Assembly: GCA_903937385.1 (NCBI GenBank)
Contig: CAIZZF010000016.1
Coordinates: 1-64,000 of the forward strand
Origin: an uncultured Holophagaceae bacterium
GTDB taxonomy: Bacteria; Acidobacteriota; Holophagae; Holophagales; Holophagaceae
DNA: 64,000 bases
Reading direction: 5' to 3'
Made by a program: the position numbers and the translations under genes. The notes under the pieces are model-generated. The model was not told the DNA's origin. It worked only from the letters and a program-made list of their open reading frames with translations, and ran no database searches. How positions within the stretch are numbered: position 1 is the stretch's first letter; each line of letters opens with the position of its first letter. This document shows positions 26,436-37,944 of this stretch, piece after piece.

Positions 26436-26471
26436 GGGACTCCTTTAGATTCCTTTGGACTCTCAAGAGTA

Positions 26472-27449
26472 ATGGATGCGCATCTGCGGCACACTGGTCG
26501 GATGGTGCTTGACCACTTCGACCTTCCCACCACCTACGTGGATACGCCCGAGAAGCTGCAGGAGGCCCTGCCCCTGTGGCATGCGGCGGGTCTGCTGGCC
26601 GTGGACATCGAGTGCAGCCTCACGGGCATGCACCACTGCGTGCTCGCGCTGATGCAGGTGGCGACCCACGATCAGGCCTGGCTGGTAGATCCCCTGCCCC
26701 TGCAGGACCTCATGCGCCCGGCCCTCCAGGCCATGGGCCAGGTGCCCTGGATCGTCCACGACTTCAGCGGCGACGGAATCGTCTTCAAGCGCCTCTACGA
26801 TGTGGTGCCCGACAGCATCTTCGACACCATGCTGCTCTCCCGGGCCCTGGGCTACCCGCAGCCGGGCCTCAAGACCATGGCCCGCCTCAAGCTCGGCCTC
26901 GACATCCCCAAGGAAGAGCAGGACTCCAACTGGATGCTGCGCCCCCTGCGGGACTCCCAGATCAGCTACGCCAGCCGGGACGCGGCCCTGCTCCTGCCCC
27001 TCCTCCGCACCCTGGCGGACGAGGCCGACACCAAGCGGGACCATCCCGAGATCGGGCCCCGCCTCGCCAGCCTCCCCCAGGAGATCCGCCACCTGCTCCG
27101 CCGGGTCCGGGCCTACAGCAACCCCAAGCAGGATCCCATCGTGGATAAAGCCAGGCATCTGGGCGAGCTGGCCATGGAGCGCGCTCGTCAGCTCACGGCC
27201 ATGCGCTGGGTCTGGGGCAACGAAGGCGACGTGGCCGCCGTCATGGAGCTCGGCAACCGCTGGATCCTTGCCCGGCTGACGCATCCACCCGCCACCCGGG
27301 AAGCCCTGGAGCGGACCATGCCCAACCCCCGCTTCCGCCGGAAACGACTGGATGCCCTCTGGGCGATTTTCGAGGCAGGGGCCCATGAAACTCAGGAAGA
27401 GGCAGAATCGGCCGATGGGTTGATCTGGAACAACCCGGGAAAACCATGA
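26472..27449 (+). CDS. RNase D-like 3'-5' exonuclease
   Basis: A 325-residue protein (315 if the second ATG at 26502 is used, where homology to the family seems to begin). The DEDDy exonuclease residues are visible: DIECSL (first Asp and Glu), the Asp in IVHDFSGDGIVFKRLYDV, and YASRDAALLLPLL with Tyr-x3-Asp. An HRDC-like helical region (RARQLTAMRWVWGNEGDVAAVMELGNRWIL) follows. RNase D proteins trim tRNA 3' ends. It overlaps fliW by ATGA (27446-27449), an arrangement that implies translational coupling with fliW. The N-terminal choice is uncertain; no strong ribosome-binding site precedes either ATG. Confidence 0.85.
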   Translation: MDAHLRHTGRMVLDHFDLPTTYVDTPEKLQEALPLWHAAGLLAVDIECSLTGMHHCVLALMQVATHDQAWLVDPLPLQDLMRPALQAMGQVPWIVHDFSGDGIVFKRLYDVVPDSIFDTMLLSRALGYPQPGLKTMARLKLGLDIPKEEQDSNWMLRPLRDSQISYASRDAALLLPLLRTLADEADTKRDHPEIGPRLASLPQEIRHLLRRVRAYSNPKQDPIVDKARHLGELAMERARQLTAMRWVWGNEGDVAAVMELGNRWILARLTHPPATREALERTMPNPRFRRKRLDALWAIFEAGAHETQEEAESADGLIWNNPGKP

Positions 27450-27862
27450 CCCCCTCCCAAGACCTCACCCCTGATGACGGCATCCTGCTGAGCTTCCCCA
27501 AGGGTCTGGTGGGCTTCCCGCATCTGAAGAACTTCCGGCTCTTCGAACCCCCGGACGGCTACCCCCTGAAGTTCCTGCAGGCGGTGGCATCCCCGGAAGT
27601 CTCGTTCACCTGCATCGATCCAGTGGCCGTCAAGAGCGACTACGAAGTCCCCCTGGGTGAGGAGGAATCCGAGGGCCTCGCCCTGACGTCGAACCAGGAC
27701 GCCATGGTGCTGACCCTGGTGGTCATCCCCGAGGATCCCCGCGCCATGACCACCAACCTGGCCGGCCCGCTGGTCATCAACGTGCGCACCCTGACCGGCT
27801 TTCAGATCGTCCTCAACTCCGACAAGTTCCCGCTGCGGTACCCAATCCTGGCCCGGGACTGA
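27446..27862 (+). CDS. fliW: Flagellar assembly factor FliW
   Basis: A 138-residue cytoplasmic protein that binds both flagellin and CsrA. When flagellin is exported, FliW is freed and sequesters CsrA, de-repressing flagellin translation. The family signature is present: an N-terminal ILLSFPKGLVGFPHLKNFRLFE, FLQAVASPEVSFTCIDP, the VVIPEDPRAMTTNLAGPLVIN block and a terminal PLRYPIL. The gene sits directly before csrA (23 bases between them), the usual arrangement. No flagellin or flagellar export gene is in the window. Confidence 0.93.
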   Translation: MTPSQDLTPDDGILLSFPKGLVGFPHLKNFRLFEPPDGYPLKFLQAVASPEVSFTCIDPVAVKSDYEVPLGEEESEGLALTSNQDAMVLTLVVIPEDPRAMTTNLAGPLVINVRTLTGFQIVLNSDKFPLRYPILARD

Positions 27863-27885
27863 GGAAGCTCTGGTAGCCTGCCAGC

Positions 27886-28128
27886 ATGCTGGTCATCACG
27901 CGGAAGCAGGAGGAGTCCCTCATCATCGGCGGTGAAGTCGAGGTGATTGTCCTCGGCATCACCAGCAACGGCGTCCGCCTGGGCATCAAGGCCCCCCGGA
28001 ACGTGCAGGTGCACCGGCGGGAGGTGTTCGAGGCGATCGCTGCCGAGAACCTTGCCTCCCTCGAGGCCAAGGCCCCGGTCCGGGATGCCGCCGCCCTGCT
28101 CCGGGCCGCTCAAGCCAAGAAGCCCTAG
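27886..28128 (+). CDS. csrA: Carbon storage/translational regulator CsrA
   Basis: An 80-residue RNA-binding dimer that represses translation by binding GGA motifs near start codons. The signature MLVITRKQEESLIIGG, then VEVIVLGITSNGVRLGIKAP and VHRREVFEAI, is complete. Residues from 60 on form a variable tail rich in alanine. It follows fliW, so it is presumably regulated by the FliW-flagellin partner switch. The leader carries GAGG upstream of the ATG at 27869-27872, rather far from it. Confidence 0.96.
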   Translation: MLVITRKQEESLIIGGEVEVIVLGITSNGVRLGIKAPRNVQVHRREVFEAIAAENLASLEAKAPVRDAAALLRAAQAKKP

Positions 28129-28155
28129 GGTCGATAAGGGCTCATCGAGGTCCCC

Positions 28156-28329
28156 ATGGAGGTCTCTCCCGCCGGTGTCATGGCCCAGGGTCAGGCTCTG
28201 ATCCAGAGCGGCATTGCCGTGGGCGTCCTCAGGAAGAGCCTCGACATCGAGGCCCAGCAGGGGGCGGCCCTGGTGAAGCTCATGGACCAGGGCGCAGGCC
28301 TGGGCCAGCGGATCGACACCAGCGCCTGA
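28156..28329 (+). CDS. YjfB-type putative motility protein
   Basis: A 57-residue protein: MEVSPAGVMAQGQALIQSGI, then AVGVLRKSLDIEAQQGAAL and VKLMDQGAGLGQRIDTSA. The pattern with a near-central LRKSLDIEAQQGAALVKLM is characteristic of the YjfB putative motility family, small proteins found beside flagellar genes. The ATG at 28156 is preceded by GAGG with a five-base spacer. It follows csrA by 27 bases and is probably the last gene of the RNase D-fliW-csrA operon. The molecular role of the family is unknown. Confidence 0.8.
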   Translation: MEVSPAGVMAQGQALIQSGIAVGVLRKSLDIEAQQGAALVKLMDQGAGLGQRIDTSA

Positions 28330-28344
28330 GCCCGCTTTTCCCTT

Positions 28345-28431
28345 AAGGAAAGAAGATCACCGCCCAGACACCAAGAGCTGAAAAGGCAATAGCGGTTGTC
28401 TTTCCTTGGTGTCTTGGTGGCAAAGGTTTTT
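28345..28431. repeat. Intergenic inverted-repeat element of CTTGGTGTCT type
   Basis: A 10-bp perfect inverted repeat, AGACACCAAG (28366-28375) with CTTGGTGTCT (28405-28414). A second pair, GGAAAGA (28347-28353) with TCTTTCC (28399-28405), overlaps the first. A seven-T run follows at about 28427-28433. The element lies between yjfB and the end of uvrA. Sequences with CTTGGTGTCTTGGTGG are a frequent intergenic repeat in unrelated bacteria, which is from memory and not checked here. Confidence 0.6.
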
Positions 28432-28464
28432 TTGGCTTCGTTCGATGGGTGACTGATGGGAGCC

Positions 28465-31302
<2,838 letters not shown>

Positions 31303-31361
31303 AGCGCCTCAGTTTACTCCGTTTTTTTTTCGCTTTCACGCCTTGCGTCTAGAATCATGGG

Positions 31362-32273
31362 ATGCATCCAGCCGACCTGGCGATCCTGCTCCACCGCGCC
31401 CTCGAGGTGCGGCTGGCGCGCCTGCAGGAGCTGCTGGGCCAGGCGCACTGGGCTGAGGACATGGAGCAGCTGCACCAGGTCCGGGTGGCCGCCCGGCGCC
31501 TGGGGGCCGTGCTCGACCTGGTGGACCCAGAGGTCTATCCGGGCCACAAGGGCCAGCGGCGGGCGCTAAAGGGCTTGGTGGACGTCCTCGGCCTGCCCCG
31601 GGAGCTGGATGTCCACGCGGACCGCCTGCGGGCGTATCACCTCGAGGTTCGGACCCCCACCCAGGCCGCCGTCCTGGAGCACCTGCTGGAGCAGGTGGAC
31701 CGGGGCCGCGCCAAGGCCCGGCGGACCATGGCCAAGGAGCTGCACCGCCTCCGCCTGCCGGACCTGGAGCGGCTGCGGTCGGTGCCCTCCCTCCCTGATC
31801 CCTTCCAGGCCACCACGCTGCAAGAGGCGGCCTGGGGCTGCCTGGAGCCCCGCGTCGCCGCCGCCCTGGGCGACCTGGCGGCCCTCTCGGCCCAGGAGGA
31901 TCCAGCCGCCCTGCACAAGACCCGGGTCCGGATCAAGAAGCTGCGCTACGCCCTCGAGGCCCTGGAGGGCGCCTTCGCCGTGGCGCCGGAGCCGGCGCTG
32001 AAGAAGCTGCGCGAGCTGCAGACCCTGCTGGGGGACCACCACGACCTGGCGGCCCTGGAGGCCCTCCTGTGGGAGGCCGAGGCCCACCTCCGCACCCACG
32101 ACCGCGCCACCCTCTGCGGCGGCGTCCTGGACCTCCTCGGCGACGTGGCCGAGGCCCGCCGGTCGGTCTTCTGCGCCTTCGTCGCCGCCGCCCAGGGGCT
32201 GGACCCGGCGACCCTGGCAGGCGCCCTGAGGCCAGCCCTGGGCCTGCCCGTGCTCAAGGAGAGCCAGCCATGA
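31362..32273 (+). CDS. CHAD-domain protein
   Basis: A 303-residue helical protein rich in conserved His, Arg and Lys. The two halves each carry the CHAD pattern: LHQVRVAARRLGAVLDL and LHKTRVRIKKLRYALEAL (HxxR(V)xxxxLR). A further DHHDLAALEALL stretch and a GLPRELDVHADRL repeat complete the fold. CHAD proteins bind polyphosphate and are often found beside polyphosphate enzymes. This one overlaps the start of a histidine kinase (ATGA at 32270), so the two are coupled. A link between polyphosphate and that kinase is an inference. Confidence 0.88.
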   Translation: MHPADLAILLHRALEVRLARLQELLGQAHWAEDMEQLHQVRVAARRLGAVLDLVDPEVYPGHKGQRRALKGLVDVLGLPRELDVHADRLRAYHLEVRTPTQAAVLEHLLEQVDRGRAKARRTMAKELHRLRLPDLERLRSVPSLPDPFQATTLQEAAWGCLEPRVAAALGDLAALSAQEDPAALHKTRVRIKKLRYALEALEGAFAVAPEPALKKLRELQTLLGDHHDLAALEALLWEAEAHLRTHDRATLCGGVLDLLGDVAEARRSVFCAFVAAAQGLDPATLAGALRPALGLPVLKESQP

Positions 32274-33895
32274 GCTTCTGGCAGGTGCGGCTCCGCCCCC
32301 TGGCCTGGATGCGCAGCCTCCACGCCAAGCTCTTCCTGCTGCTGGGGCTGGTGACCAGCGTGCTTACCGTGGCCGTGGCCTACTCCATCGTCCGCAACAG
32401 CCGCCGGGAGCTCGAGAGCTACTCCAAGCGCCTGACCATCGAGACCGCCGCCACGGTGGAGACGGACATCCTGGAGCGCGACCCGACCTTCAGGGACCCG
32501 GACAAGCTGGACCAGGTGCTGGCGAGCATCGCGGGGCCCGACCGCAGCATCTTCCAGATCGATGTATTCCGCCGGGTAGGCAAGGGCAATGAGGTCGATC
32601 TGGTCCGCTCCTCCGGGGACGAGAACCTGGTGGACTGGGGGCCCGAGATCGGCTCCTACCTGACCCTGCACGGGCCCCAGGCCGAGCTGGTGGACCTCAA
32701 CACCGGCGGTCGCGCCTGGAAGGTCTACCTCCCCATCCGCAGCCGCAAGGGCAACGCGCCGCCCCTGGGCCTCATCCGCGCCTACTGCGACCTGGAGCGC
32801 TGGGAGGTGGTCTGGGACAACAACCTGAACCGGACCCTCCGCACGCTTCCCGGCGTGTTGCTGGGCGAGTTCATCCTGCTCTGGCTCATCCTCCGCGTGC
32901 TCATCAGCGACCCTATCGAGGTCATGGTGCTGGCCATGCAGCGGATCGAGCGGGGCGAGTCCAGCGCCCGGGCCCCGGTGCGCCGCAGCGACGAGCTGGG
33001 CCTCATCGCCGCCCGCTTCAACGACATGGCCGTGCAGCTGGAGCTGGCCGGGGAGGAACGCGAAGCGCTCATCCGCGAGATCCGCGGCCTCAACACCAAC
33101 CTGCAGGACCGCATCGATGCGGCCCTCTCGGAGCTGCAGACAAAGAACACCGAACTGGCCGCCCTGGTGGAGCGCAATGCCCTCCTCCGCGAGGAGCTGG
33201 GTGCCCAGGAGCGCCTGGCGGTTGCCGGCCAGCTCACGGCCACCTTCGCCCACGAGGTGGGCACGCCGCTGAACCTCGTCACGGGCCACCTGCAGCTGCT
33301 GGACGCCCAGAAGGACCTGCCGGACAAGACCCGGGAGCGCCTTCGTGTCATCCAGGGACAGATCCAGCGCGTCGGCGACATCGTGCGCCGCCTCCTGGAC
33401 CTCACCCGGCGCCCCCAGCTTCATCGCCAGGCCCAGCTCTTCTCAAGCCTGTTCGCGGACCTGCAACAGCTCTGGGCCCCCACCCTGGCCGCCCACGGCG
33501 TCACCGTGGAGGCCGAAGTCCCCGCCGACTGCTGCCTCGAGGTGGACCGCAAGCAGATGGAGCAGCTGTTCCTGAACCTCATGAACAATGCCATCGACGC
33601 CATGCCCAGCGGGGGCTCAGTCCGGATCTCCGTGGAGCCCGGCGAGGAGAGCTCCCCCGGGGGACTCTGGTGGGAGCTGCGGTTCCAGGACTCGGGTCAG
33701 GGGATTCCCGCCGAGCACATGGGCCAGGTCTTCCGGCCCATGTTCACCACCAAGCCCGAGGGCGAAGGTACGGGCCTGGGCCTCAGCATCTGCCGCGAGA
33801 TCGTGCGCAACCACGGCGGTGAGATCCGCATCGACAGCACCGAAGGCTTCGGCACCGCTGTCATCTTCACCCTCCCCGGCGCCACGCCAGCCTGA
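32270..33895 (+). CDS. Membrane sensor histidine kinase
   Basis: A 541-residue kinase. Two membrane helices (about residues 20-40 and 200-220) flank a periplasmic sensor of about 160 residues that I cannot classify. A HAMP-like segment (SDPIEVMVLAMQRIERGESSARAPVRRSDELG) and a coiled-coil linker lead to the H-box FAHEVGTPLN, with the phosphorylated His near residue 328. The ATPase N-box NLMNNAIDAM, the DSGQGIP box and GTGLGLSICREIVRNHGG are intact. It ends with no receiver, and no response-regulator gene is directly adjacent, so its partner lies elsewhere. It overlaps the CHAD gene by four bases. Confidence 0.9.
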   Translation: MSFWQVRLRPLAWMRSLHAKLFLLLGLVTSVLTVAVAYSIVRNSRRELESYSKRLTIETAATVETDILERDPTFRDPDKLDQVLASIAGPDRSIFQIDVFRRVGKGNEVDLVRSSGDENLVDWGPEIGSYLTLHGPQAELVDLNTGGRAWKVYLPIRSRKGNAPPLGLIRAYCDLERWEVVWDNNLNRTLRTLPGVLLGEFILLWLILRVLISDPIEVMVLAMQRIERGESSARAPVRRSDELGLIAARFNDMAVQLELAGEEREALIREIRGLNTNLQDRIDAALSELQTKNTELAALVERNALLREELGAQERLAVAGQLTATFAHEVGTPLNLVTGHLQLLDAQKDLPDKTRERLRVIQGQIQRVGDIVRRLLDLTRRPQLHRQAQLFSSLFADLQQLWAPTLAAHGVTVEAEVPADCCLEVDRKQMEQLFLNLMNNAIDAMPSGGSVRISVEPGEESSPGGLWWELRFQDSGQGIPAEHMGQVFRPMFTTKPEGEGTGLGLSICREIVRNHGGEIRIDSTEGFGTAVIFTLPGATPA

Positions 33896-33991
33896 GGCTT
33901 TCGTAAAAAAATGGTTCGTCCGGGACTTCAGGGAAGGAGCCCAGACACGCCAGCTCCACTGCCTGTTTATTCTCCGTGCACTCAGGGAAAA

Positions 33992-34118
33992 GCAACCACT
34001 CTCGCAGAGAAATGACGAGGGGGGCGGAGGGGCGCCGAGGGCTCCGGATCAGCCGCCCGCGGCGCCTGGAGGCCCCGGCACGAAGGTTTCCACCGTTGTC
34101 CTTTCCGAGAGTGGTTGC
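33992..34118. repeat. Long-range inverted repeat in a convergent intergenic gap
   Basis: Arms of 13 bases, GCAACCACTCTCG (33992-34004) and its exact complement (34106-34118), enclose about 100 bases of G/C-rich sequence that itself contains a GGCGCC-type inverted pair. The gap between the histidine kinase and murI (33896-34128) holds no gene that I can support. It may be a terminator-like or structured RNA region shared by the 3' ends of both genes. Confidence 0.6.
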
Positions 34119-34128
34119 CCTTCTTCCG

Positions 34129-34920
34129 TCAGATCTCGACGACTTCGATGTCGCCCATTTCTTCTTCGAGGAAGCGGCTGCCCACTTCCTTCAGGCGGCT
34201 GCTGGCGTCCGTGAGCTGGACGCGCAGGGTGCCCCGGGCGCTCTCGGTGCGGTAGCCGAGGCTGCCCTTCAGGAGCCGGTCCACGGCCTTGGCGGTGACG
34301 CGGCCACTGTCGATCCACTGGGTGCCCGGGCGGCTCCGCTCCAGGCTCGTCATCAGGGTCGGGTAGTGGGTGCAGCCCAGCACCACAGTCTTCACCTCGA
34401 AGGGCAGCTGGTTCATGTAGCGGCGGCAGATGCTGTCCGTGACGGGATCGTCGAACCAGCCTTCTTCGGCCAGGGGCACCAGCAGGGGGCAGGCCACACT
34501 GAAGATCACCTTGCCGGGATCGCGGCGGCGGATGGCCAGCTCGTAGGCCTCGCTGCTCACGGTGGCCAGGGTGCCGATGATGCCGACCGCACCTGGGTGC
34601 TCGGCGGCGGCCTCCGCGCCGGGCTCGATCACGCCGATGACCGGGCAGGGACTGACGGCCTGCAGGGCATCCAGGCCGTGGGCGCTGGCGGTGTTGCAGG
34701 CGATGACGACGAGCTTGGGCTCGTGGCGCTGGAGCAGCTCGCCCATCTGCAGGGTGTAGCGCTCGATGGTCCGGTGGCTCTTGGTGCCGTAGGGCAGCCG
34801 CGCCGTGTCCCCGAGGTAGACGAGGTCCTCCTGGGGCAGCAGCTGGCGCAGCGCATGGATCACCGTCAGGCCGCCGATCCCCGAGTCGAAGACGCCGATG
34901 GGCTGGTTCGCCCGCGTCAT
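34129..34920 (-). CDS. murI: Glutamate racemase
   Basis: A 263-residue cytoplasmic enzyme that converts L- to D-glutamate for peptidoglycan. The two catalytic cysteine regions are visible: IACNTASAHGLDAL and VLGCTHYPTL. The N-terminal PIGVFDSGIGGLTVIHAL and the DLVYLGDTARLPYGTKS block are diagnostic. I chose the ATG at 34920, which overlaps the prmA stop (ATGA); an upstream in-frame ATG at 34953 lies inside prmA and has no advantage. It is the second gene of the prmA-murI pair and is probably translated by re-initiation. Confidence 0.95.
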   Translation of the reverse strand: MTRANQPIGVFDSGIGGLTVIHALRQLLPQEDLVYLGDTARLPYGTKSHRTIERYTLQMGELLQRHEPKLVVIACNTASAHGLDALQAVSPCPVIGVIEPGAEAAAEHPGAVGIIGTLATVSSEAYELAIRRRDPGKVIFSVACPLLVPLAEEGWFDDPVTDSICRRYMNQLPFEVKTVVLGCTHYPTLMTSLERSRPGTQWIDSGRVTAKAVDRLLKGSLGYRTESARGTLRVQLTDASSRLKEVGSRFLEEEMGDIEVVEI

Positions 34921-35786
34921 GCGGGCACCCGCACAGCGAGGATGGCGATCCACTCGCCTTCGGTGAGCACCTTCTCGGGCCGGAAGCCATGGGTGACCAG
35001 GCTCACCAGCGCCTCGTCCGTGCGCTCCGCCAGGATGCCGCTGGCGATGAGCCAGCCTCCGGGCGCGGTCACCTCCGCCATGCGGGGTAGCAGCTCTTGG
35101 ATGGTCACAAGCAGGATGTTGGCCAGCAGGCCCGCGTAGGGGCCGCTCACCCGCGAGTGGTCCAGGGTGCCGACGAAGCTCTCATAGGGCGTGGCGCCCT
35201 TCAGTAGGTGGGCGTTCAGCTCCATCAGCTCTTCCATGGCAGGGCCGCAGTCCGGATCGATGTCGAAGGCCGTGAGGCCCCGTCCGCCCAACAGGAAGGC
35301 GGCCAGCGACAGGATGCCCGTGCCCGCGCCGATGTCCAGGACCGGCCCCTGCAGGCGGCCGGCATCGGCCAGCTCCTCCAGCAGGGTCATGCACAGCCGC
35401 GTGGTCTCGTGGCCGCCGGTGCCGAAGGCGAGGCCCGGATTCACCACCAGGTCGATGCGGTCCGCGGGTCCCGGGGTCTCGTCCCAGAGGGGGCGCACGT
35501 GGAACCGCGAACCCACCTCAAAGGCGCCGAAGCCCTCGCGGCTCTTGGCCAGCCAGTCCTCGTCGCCGAAGCTCTCGGCCTCCAGCAGGCAGACGCCGGG
35601 GAAGGCTGCCAGGCCCGCCGGGTCCGGGGGCGCCTGGTCCGGCGGGAAGTAGGCGTAGCAGGCCCGGGGCGGATCCGCCTCGCGGTAGAAGGCCGAGGAG
35701 CCCTCCGCCTCCAGCCAGGCGCAGAGGCCTTCCTCCTGGGCATCCGGCACGTCCAGTTTCCATCGCAGATGTATCGCGCTCACCAT
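34917..35786 (-). CDS. prmA: Ribosomal protein L11 methyltransferase PrmA
   Basis: A 289-residue S-adenosylmethionine-dependent enzyme that methylates ribosomal protein L11. The SAM-binding motif I is VLDIGAGTGILSLAAFLLG, preceded by the PrmA-specific VVNPGLAFGTGGHETTRLCM and followed by the DIDPDCGPAMEE acidic loop; the motif LLANILLVTIQELLPRM matches the family. The N-terminal domain (about 1-95) is the L11-binding part. It forms a unit with murI, overlapping it by four bases. It may also be read upstream with a short gap of 20 bases to the sigma-54 activator gene. Confidence 0.92.
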   Translation of the reverse strand: MVSAIHLRWKLDVPDAQEEGLCAWLEAEGSSAFYREADPPRACYAYFPPDQAPPDPAGLAAFPGVCLLEAESFGDEDWLAKSREGFGAFEVGSRFHVRPLWDETPGPADRIDLVVNPGLAFGTGGHETTRLCMTLLEELADAGRLQGPVLDIGAGTGILSLAAFLLGGRGLTAFDIDPDCGPAMEELMELNAHLLKGATPYESFVGTLDHSRVSGPYAGLLANILLVTIQELLPRMAEVTAPGGWLIASGILAERTDEALVSLVTHGFRPEKVLTEGEWIAILAVRVPA

Positions 35787-35806
35787 GCCGAGATCTTAGC
35801 AGGAGG

Positions 35807-37231
35807 CTATTCCGCTGCCGCCTCGGGCGGGTCTTCGAGGTCCAGGCGCTTCATCTTCTCGAGGAAGGTGGTGCGCTTGAGGCCCAGCAGGTCCGCGGCG
35901 CGCTTCTTGTTGCCGCGGGTGATGGCGAGGCTCTGCAGCATCAGCGTCTTCTCCATGCCCGACACCACCTGGTTCAGGTCCAGGCCCTCCGGCGGCAGGT
36001 CCATGCCGAAGGCCGGGGCGGGCTCGCGGGGGGCGAAGGGTTCCACAAATCTGACCTCGGACCCAGGGCCCGGCTCCGCGGCCAGGTCACCCCGGCGCTC
36101 GGCGAGGAAGGCAAAGTCCTCGCGGGTGAGCACCGGCCGCTTGTCCGACAGCACGATGGCCCGCTCGATGGCGTTCTCCAGCTGGCGGACGTTCCCGGGC
36201 CAGGGCAGCGCCATGAGCAGCGGATCCACGCTGGGGTGCAGGGCCTTGGGGTAGAGGCCGTGCTCGCGGGCCTTGCGGTTCAGGAAGTGCTGGGCCAGGA
36301 AGGGCACTTCCTCGGGCCGGGCGCGCAGGGGCGGCATGGTGATGGGCACCACCTCGAGCCGATAGAAGAGGTCCTCGCGGAAGCTGCCGTCCTGCACCTT
36401 CTTCCACAGGTCCACATTGGAGGCGGTCACCACCCGCACGTCCACCTTGACTGGAGCGCCGCCACCCAGGGGCTGCACCTCGCGCTCCTGCAGCACGCGC
36501 AGCAGGCGCACCTGGGCCCCCAGGGGCATGGTGCCGACCTCGTCGAGGAAGATGGTCCCGCCGTGGGCCTCCCGGAACTTGCCCGGGGTGTCCTTGCGGG
36601 CATCGGTGAAGGCGCCCTTGTTGTAGCCGAACAGCTCGGACTCCAGCAGGTTCTCGGGAATGGACCCACAGTGCACGGCCACGAAGGCCTGACTGGCGTC
36701 GGCGCTCATGCGGTGGATGGCCCGGGCGATGACCTCCTTGCCCGTGCCGCTCTCGCCCAGGAGCAGGACCGTGGCCCGGGTGGCGGCGGCGCTGCGGGCC
36801 CGCGCCAGCACATCCTGCATGGCCGTGCTGGCGCCCACCAGCCCGATGGCCAGGGCCTGGGAGGCACTCAGCTGGGTCGTGGGACCAGATCGGGGACGCA
36901 GGCCCGGCATCGGTGGTTCCGGTCCCAGCACGCCCCAGCGCACGGAACCCAGAGCGCCCCATTCGGCCAGCGCCTTGGGTGCCAGGGCGGGGGTGTCGGG
37001 CTTCAGGGCGAGCAGGATGGGCAGAGCGCCCACCTCGGCCATCATGCGGTTCAGCTCTGGCGGGGGCAGGATGCTCGTCACGCTGATCACCCACAGGTCC
37101 ACCTCCCGGGGCGCCAGGGCGGGCTGGGCGCTGCGATCCACGGTCACGTCCCAGAACGCGGCCCACCGATGCTCCAACCCCCCGGTGTCATCCCCGAGGG
37201 TGGACCAGTGCAGGCGGGGAAGCGGGGACAT
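35807..37231 (-). CDS. Sigma-54-dependent Fis-type regulator with GAFTDA loop
   Basis: A 474-residue enhancer-binding protein. The first about 120 residues have no phosphorylation-type receiver and match nothing that I recognise. The AAA+ domain has Walker A GESGTGKE (159-166), and the sigma-54 loop is GAFTDA (206-211), with Asp in place of the usual second Gly. Walker [30 protein letters not shown] and a C-terminal Fis helix-turn-helix ([25 protein letters not shown]) are present. The GAFTDA form is known in some natural activators, so it need not be inactive. Targets are unknown; the neighbouring prmA-murI genes are housekeeping. Confidence 0.88.
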   Translation of the reverse strand: MSPLPRLHWSTLGDDTGGLEHRWAAFWDVTVDRSAQPALAPREVDLWVISVTSILPPPELNRMMAEVGALPILLALKPDTPALAPKALAEWGALGSVRWGVLGPEPPMPGLRPRSGPTTQLSASQALAIGLVGASTAMQDVLARARSAAATRATVLLLGESGTGKEVIARAIHRMSADASQAFVAVHCGSIPENLLESELFGYNKGAFTDARKDTPGKFREAHGGTIFLDEVGTMPLGAQVRLLRVLQEREVQPLGGGAPVKVDVRVVTASNVDLWKKVQDGSFREDLFYRLEVVPITMPPLRARPEEVPFLAQHFLNRKAREHGLYPKALHPSVDPLLMALPWPGNVRQLENAIERAIVLSDKRPVLTREDFAFLAERRGDLAAEPGPGSEVRFVEPFAPREPAPAFGMDLPPEGLDLNQVVSGMEKTLMLQSLAITRGNKKRAADLLGLKRTTFLEKMKRLDLEDPPEAAAE

Positions 37232-37351
37232 AAGCTCCTTGAATGAAATCAGCCTAGAGAGCAGTGAGGAAGGTCAAGTCAGAAAATTGACCACAGAAAA
37301 AAGATACTTGCTTCTCGGCGTACGATGGAAGAAACACTACCGGAGGTTTCC

Positions 37352-37903
37352 ATGTCCCTCACGGAGTCCACGATGGTTCCCCTTGGCTTGGGCTGCCCGG
37401 ACTTCACCCTGCCCGGCGTGGATGGTCGCCTCTGGTCGCTGCATGACTTCCACACCCCGGCGCTCCTCGTGGCGGTCATGTGCAACCACTGTCCCTACGT
37501 GCAGGCCATCGACGACCGCCTGAATCAGCTGGCCAAGGACCATGCAGGTCGCTGCGCCGTGGTGGGCGTCAACGCCAACGACGCCGTGACCCACCCCGAG
37601 GACAGCTTCGAGGCCATGCGCCGCCGCGCCCAGGCCCGGGGCTATGTCTTCCCCTACCTCTGGGACGAGGAGCAGACCCTGGTGCGGGCCCTGGGTGCCG
37701 TCTGCACGCCTGATTTCTTCCTCTTCGATTCCCACCGCCACCTGGCCTACCGCGGGCGCCTGGATGACAGCTGGAAGGACCCGGCCCGGGTCACCCGCCA
37801 GGACCTGAGGGAGGCTATCGAGGGTGTCCTCGCAGGCCAGCCCCCGCTGGAACGCCAGCACCCCAGCATGGGCTGCAGCATCAAGTGGAGGACCCGATCC
37901 TGA
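37352..37903 (+). CDS. Thioredoxin-like/peroxiredoxin-type protein
   Basis: A 183-residue cytoplasmic protein of the AhpC/TSA-thioredoxin fold. The redox pair is MCNHCPYVQAI (Cys44, Cys47), a CxxC form seen in the thioredoxin-family subgroup that also carries CTPDFFLFD and a C-terminal PSMGCSIKWR. The ATG at 37352 is preceded by GGAGG at a six-base distance; an upstream ATG at 37325 is less likely. It is divergent from the sigma-54 activator gene with a 120-base A/T-rich gap. Its electron donor and substrate are not known. Confidence 0.87.
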   Translation: MSLTESTMVPLGLGCPDFTLPGVDGRLWSLHDFHTPALLVAVMCNHCPYVQAIDDRLNQLAKDHAGRCAVVGVNANDAVTHPEDSFEAMRRRAQARGYVFPYLWDEEQTLVRALGAVCTPDFFLFDSHRHLAYRGRLDDSWKDPARVTRQDLREAIEGVLAGQPPLERQHPSMGCSIKWRTRS

Positions 37904-37944
37904 GCCTCCGGCAAGGTATGATCGAACCTTCCGCTGGAGCCCTC

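Noticed and set aside
26436-26471. A manganese (yybP-ykoY) riboswitch before the GDT1-type gene
   Set aside because: Only 36-66 bases separate it from the divergent gene, too short for this riboswitch, and a normal ribosome-binding site is present.
37232-37351. A sigma-54 (-24/-12) promoter in the gap between the activator and the thioredoxin-like gene
   Set aside because: No GG-N10-GC pair with the right flanks is present in the A/T-rich gap.
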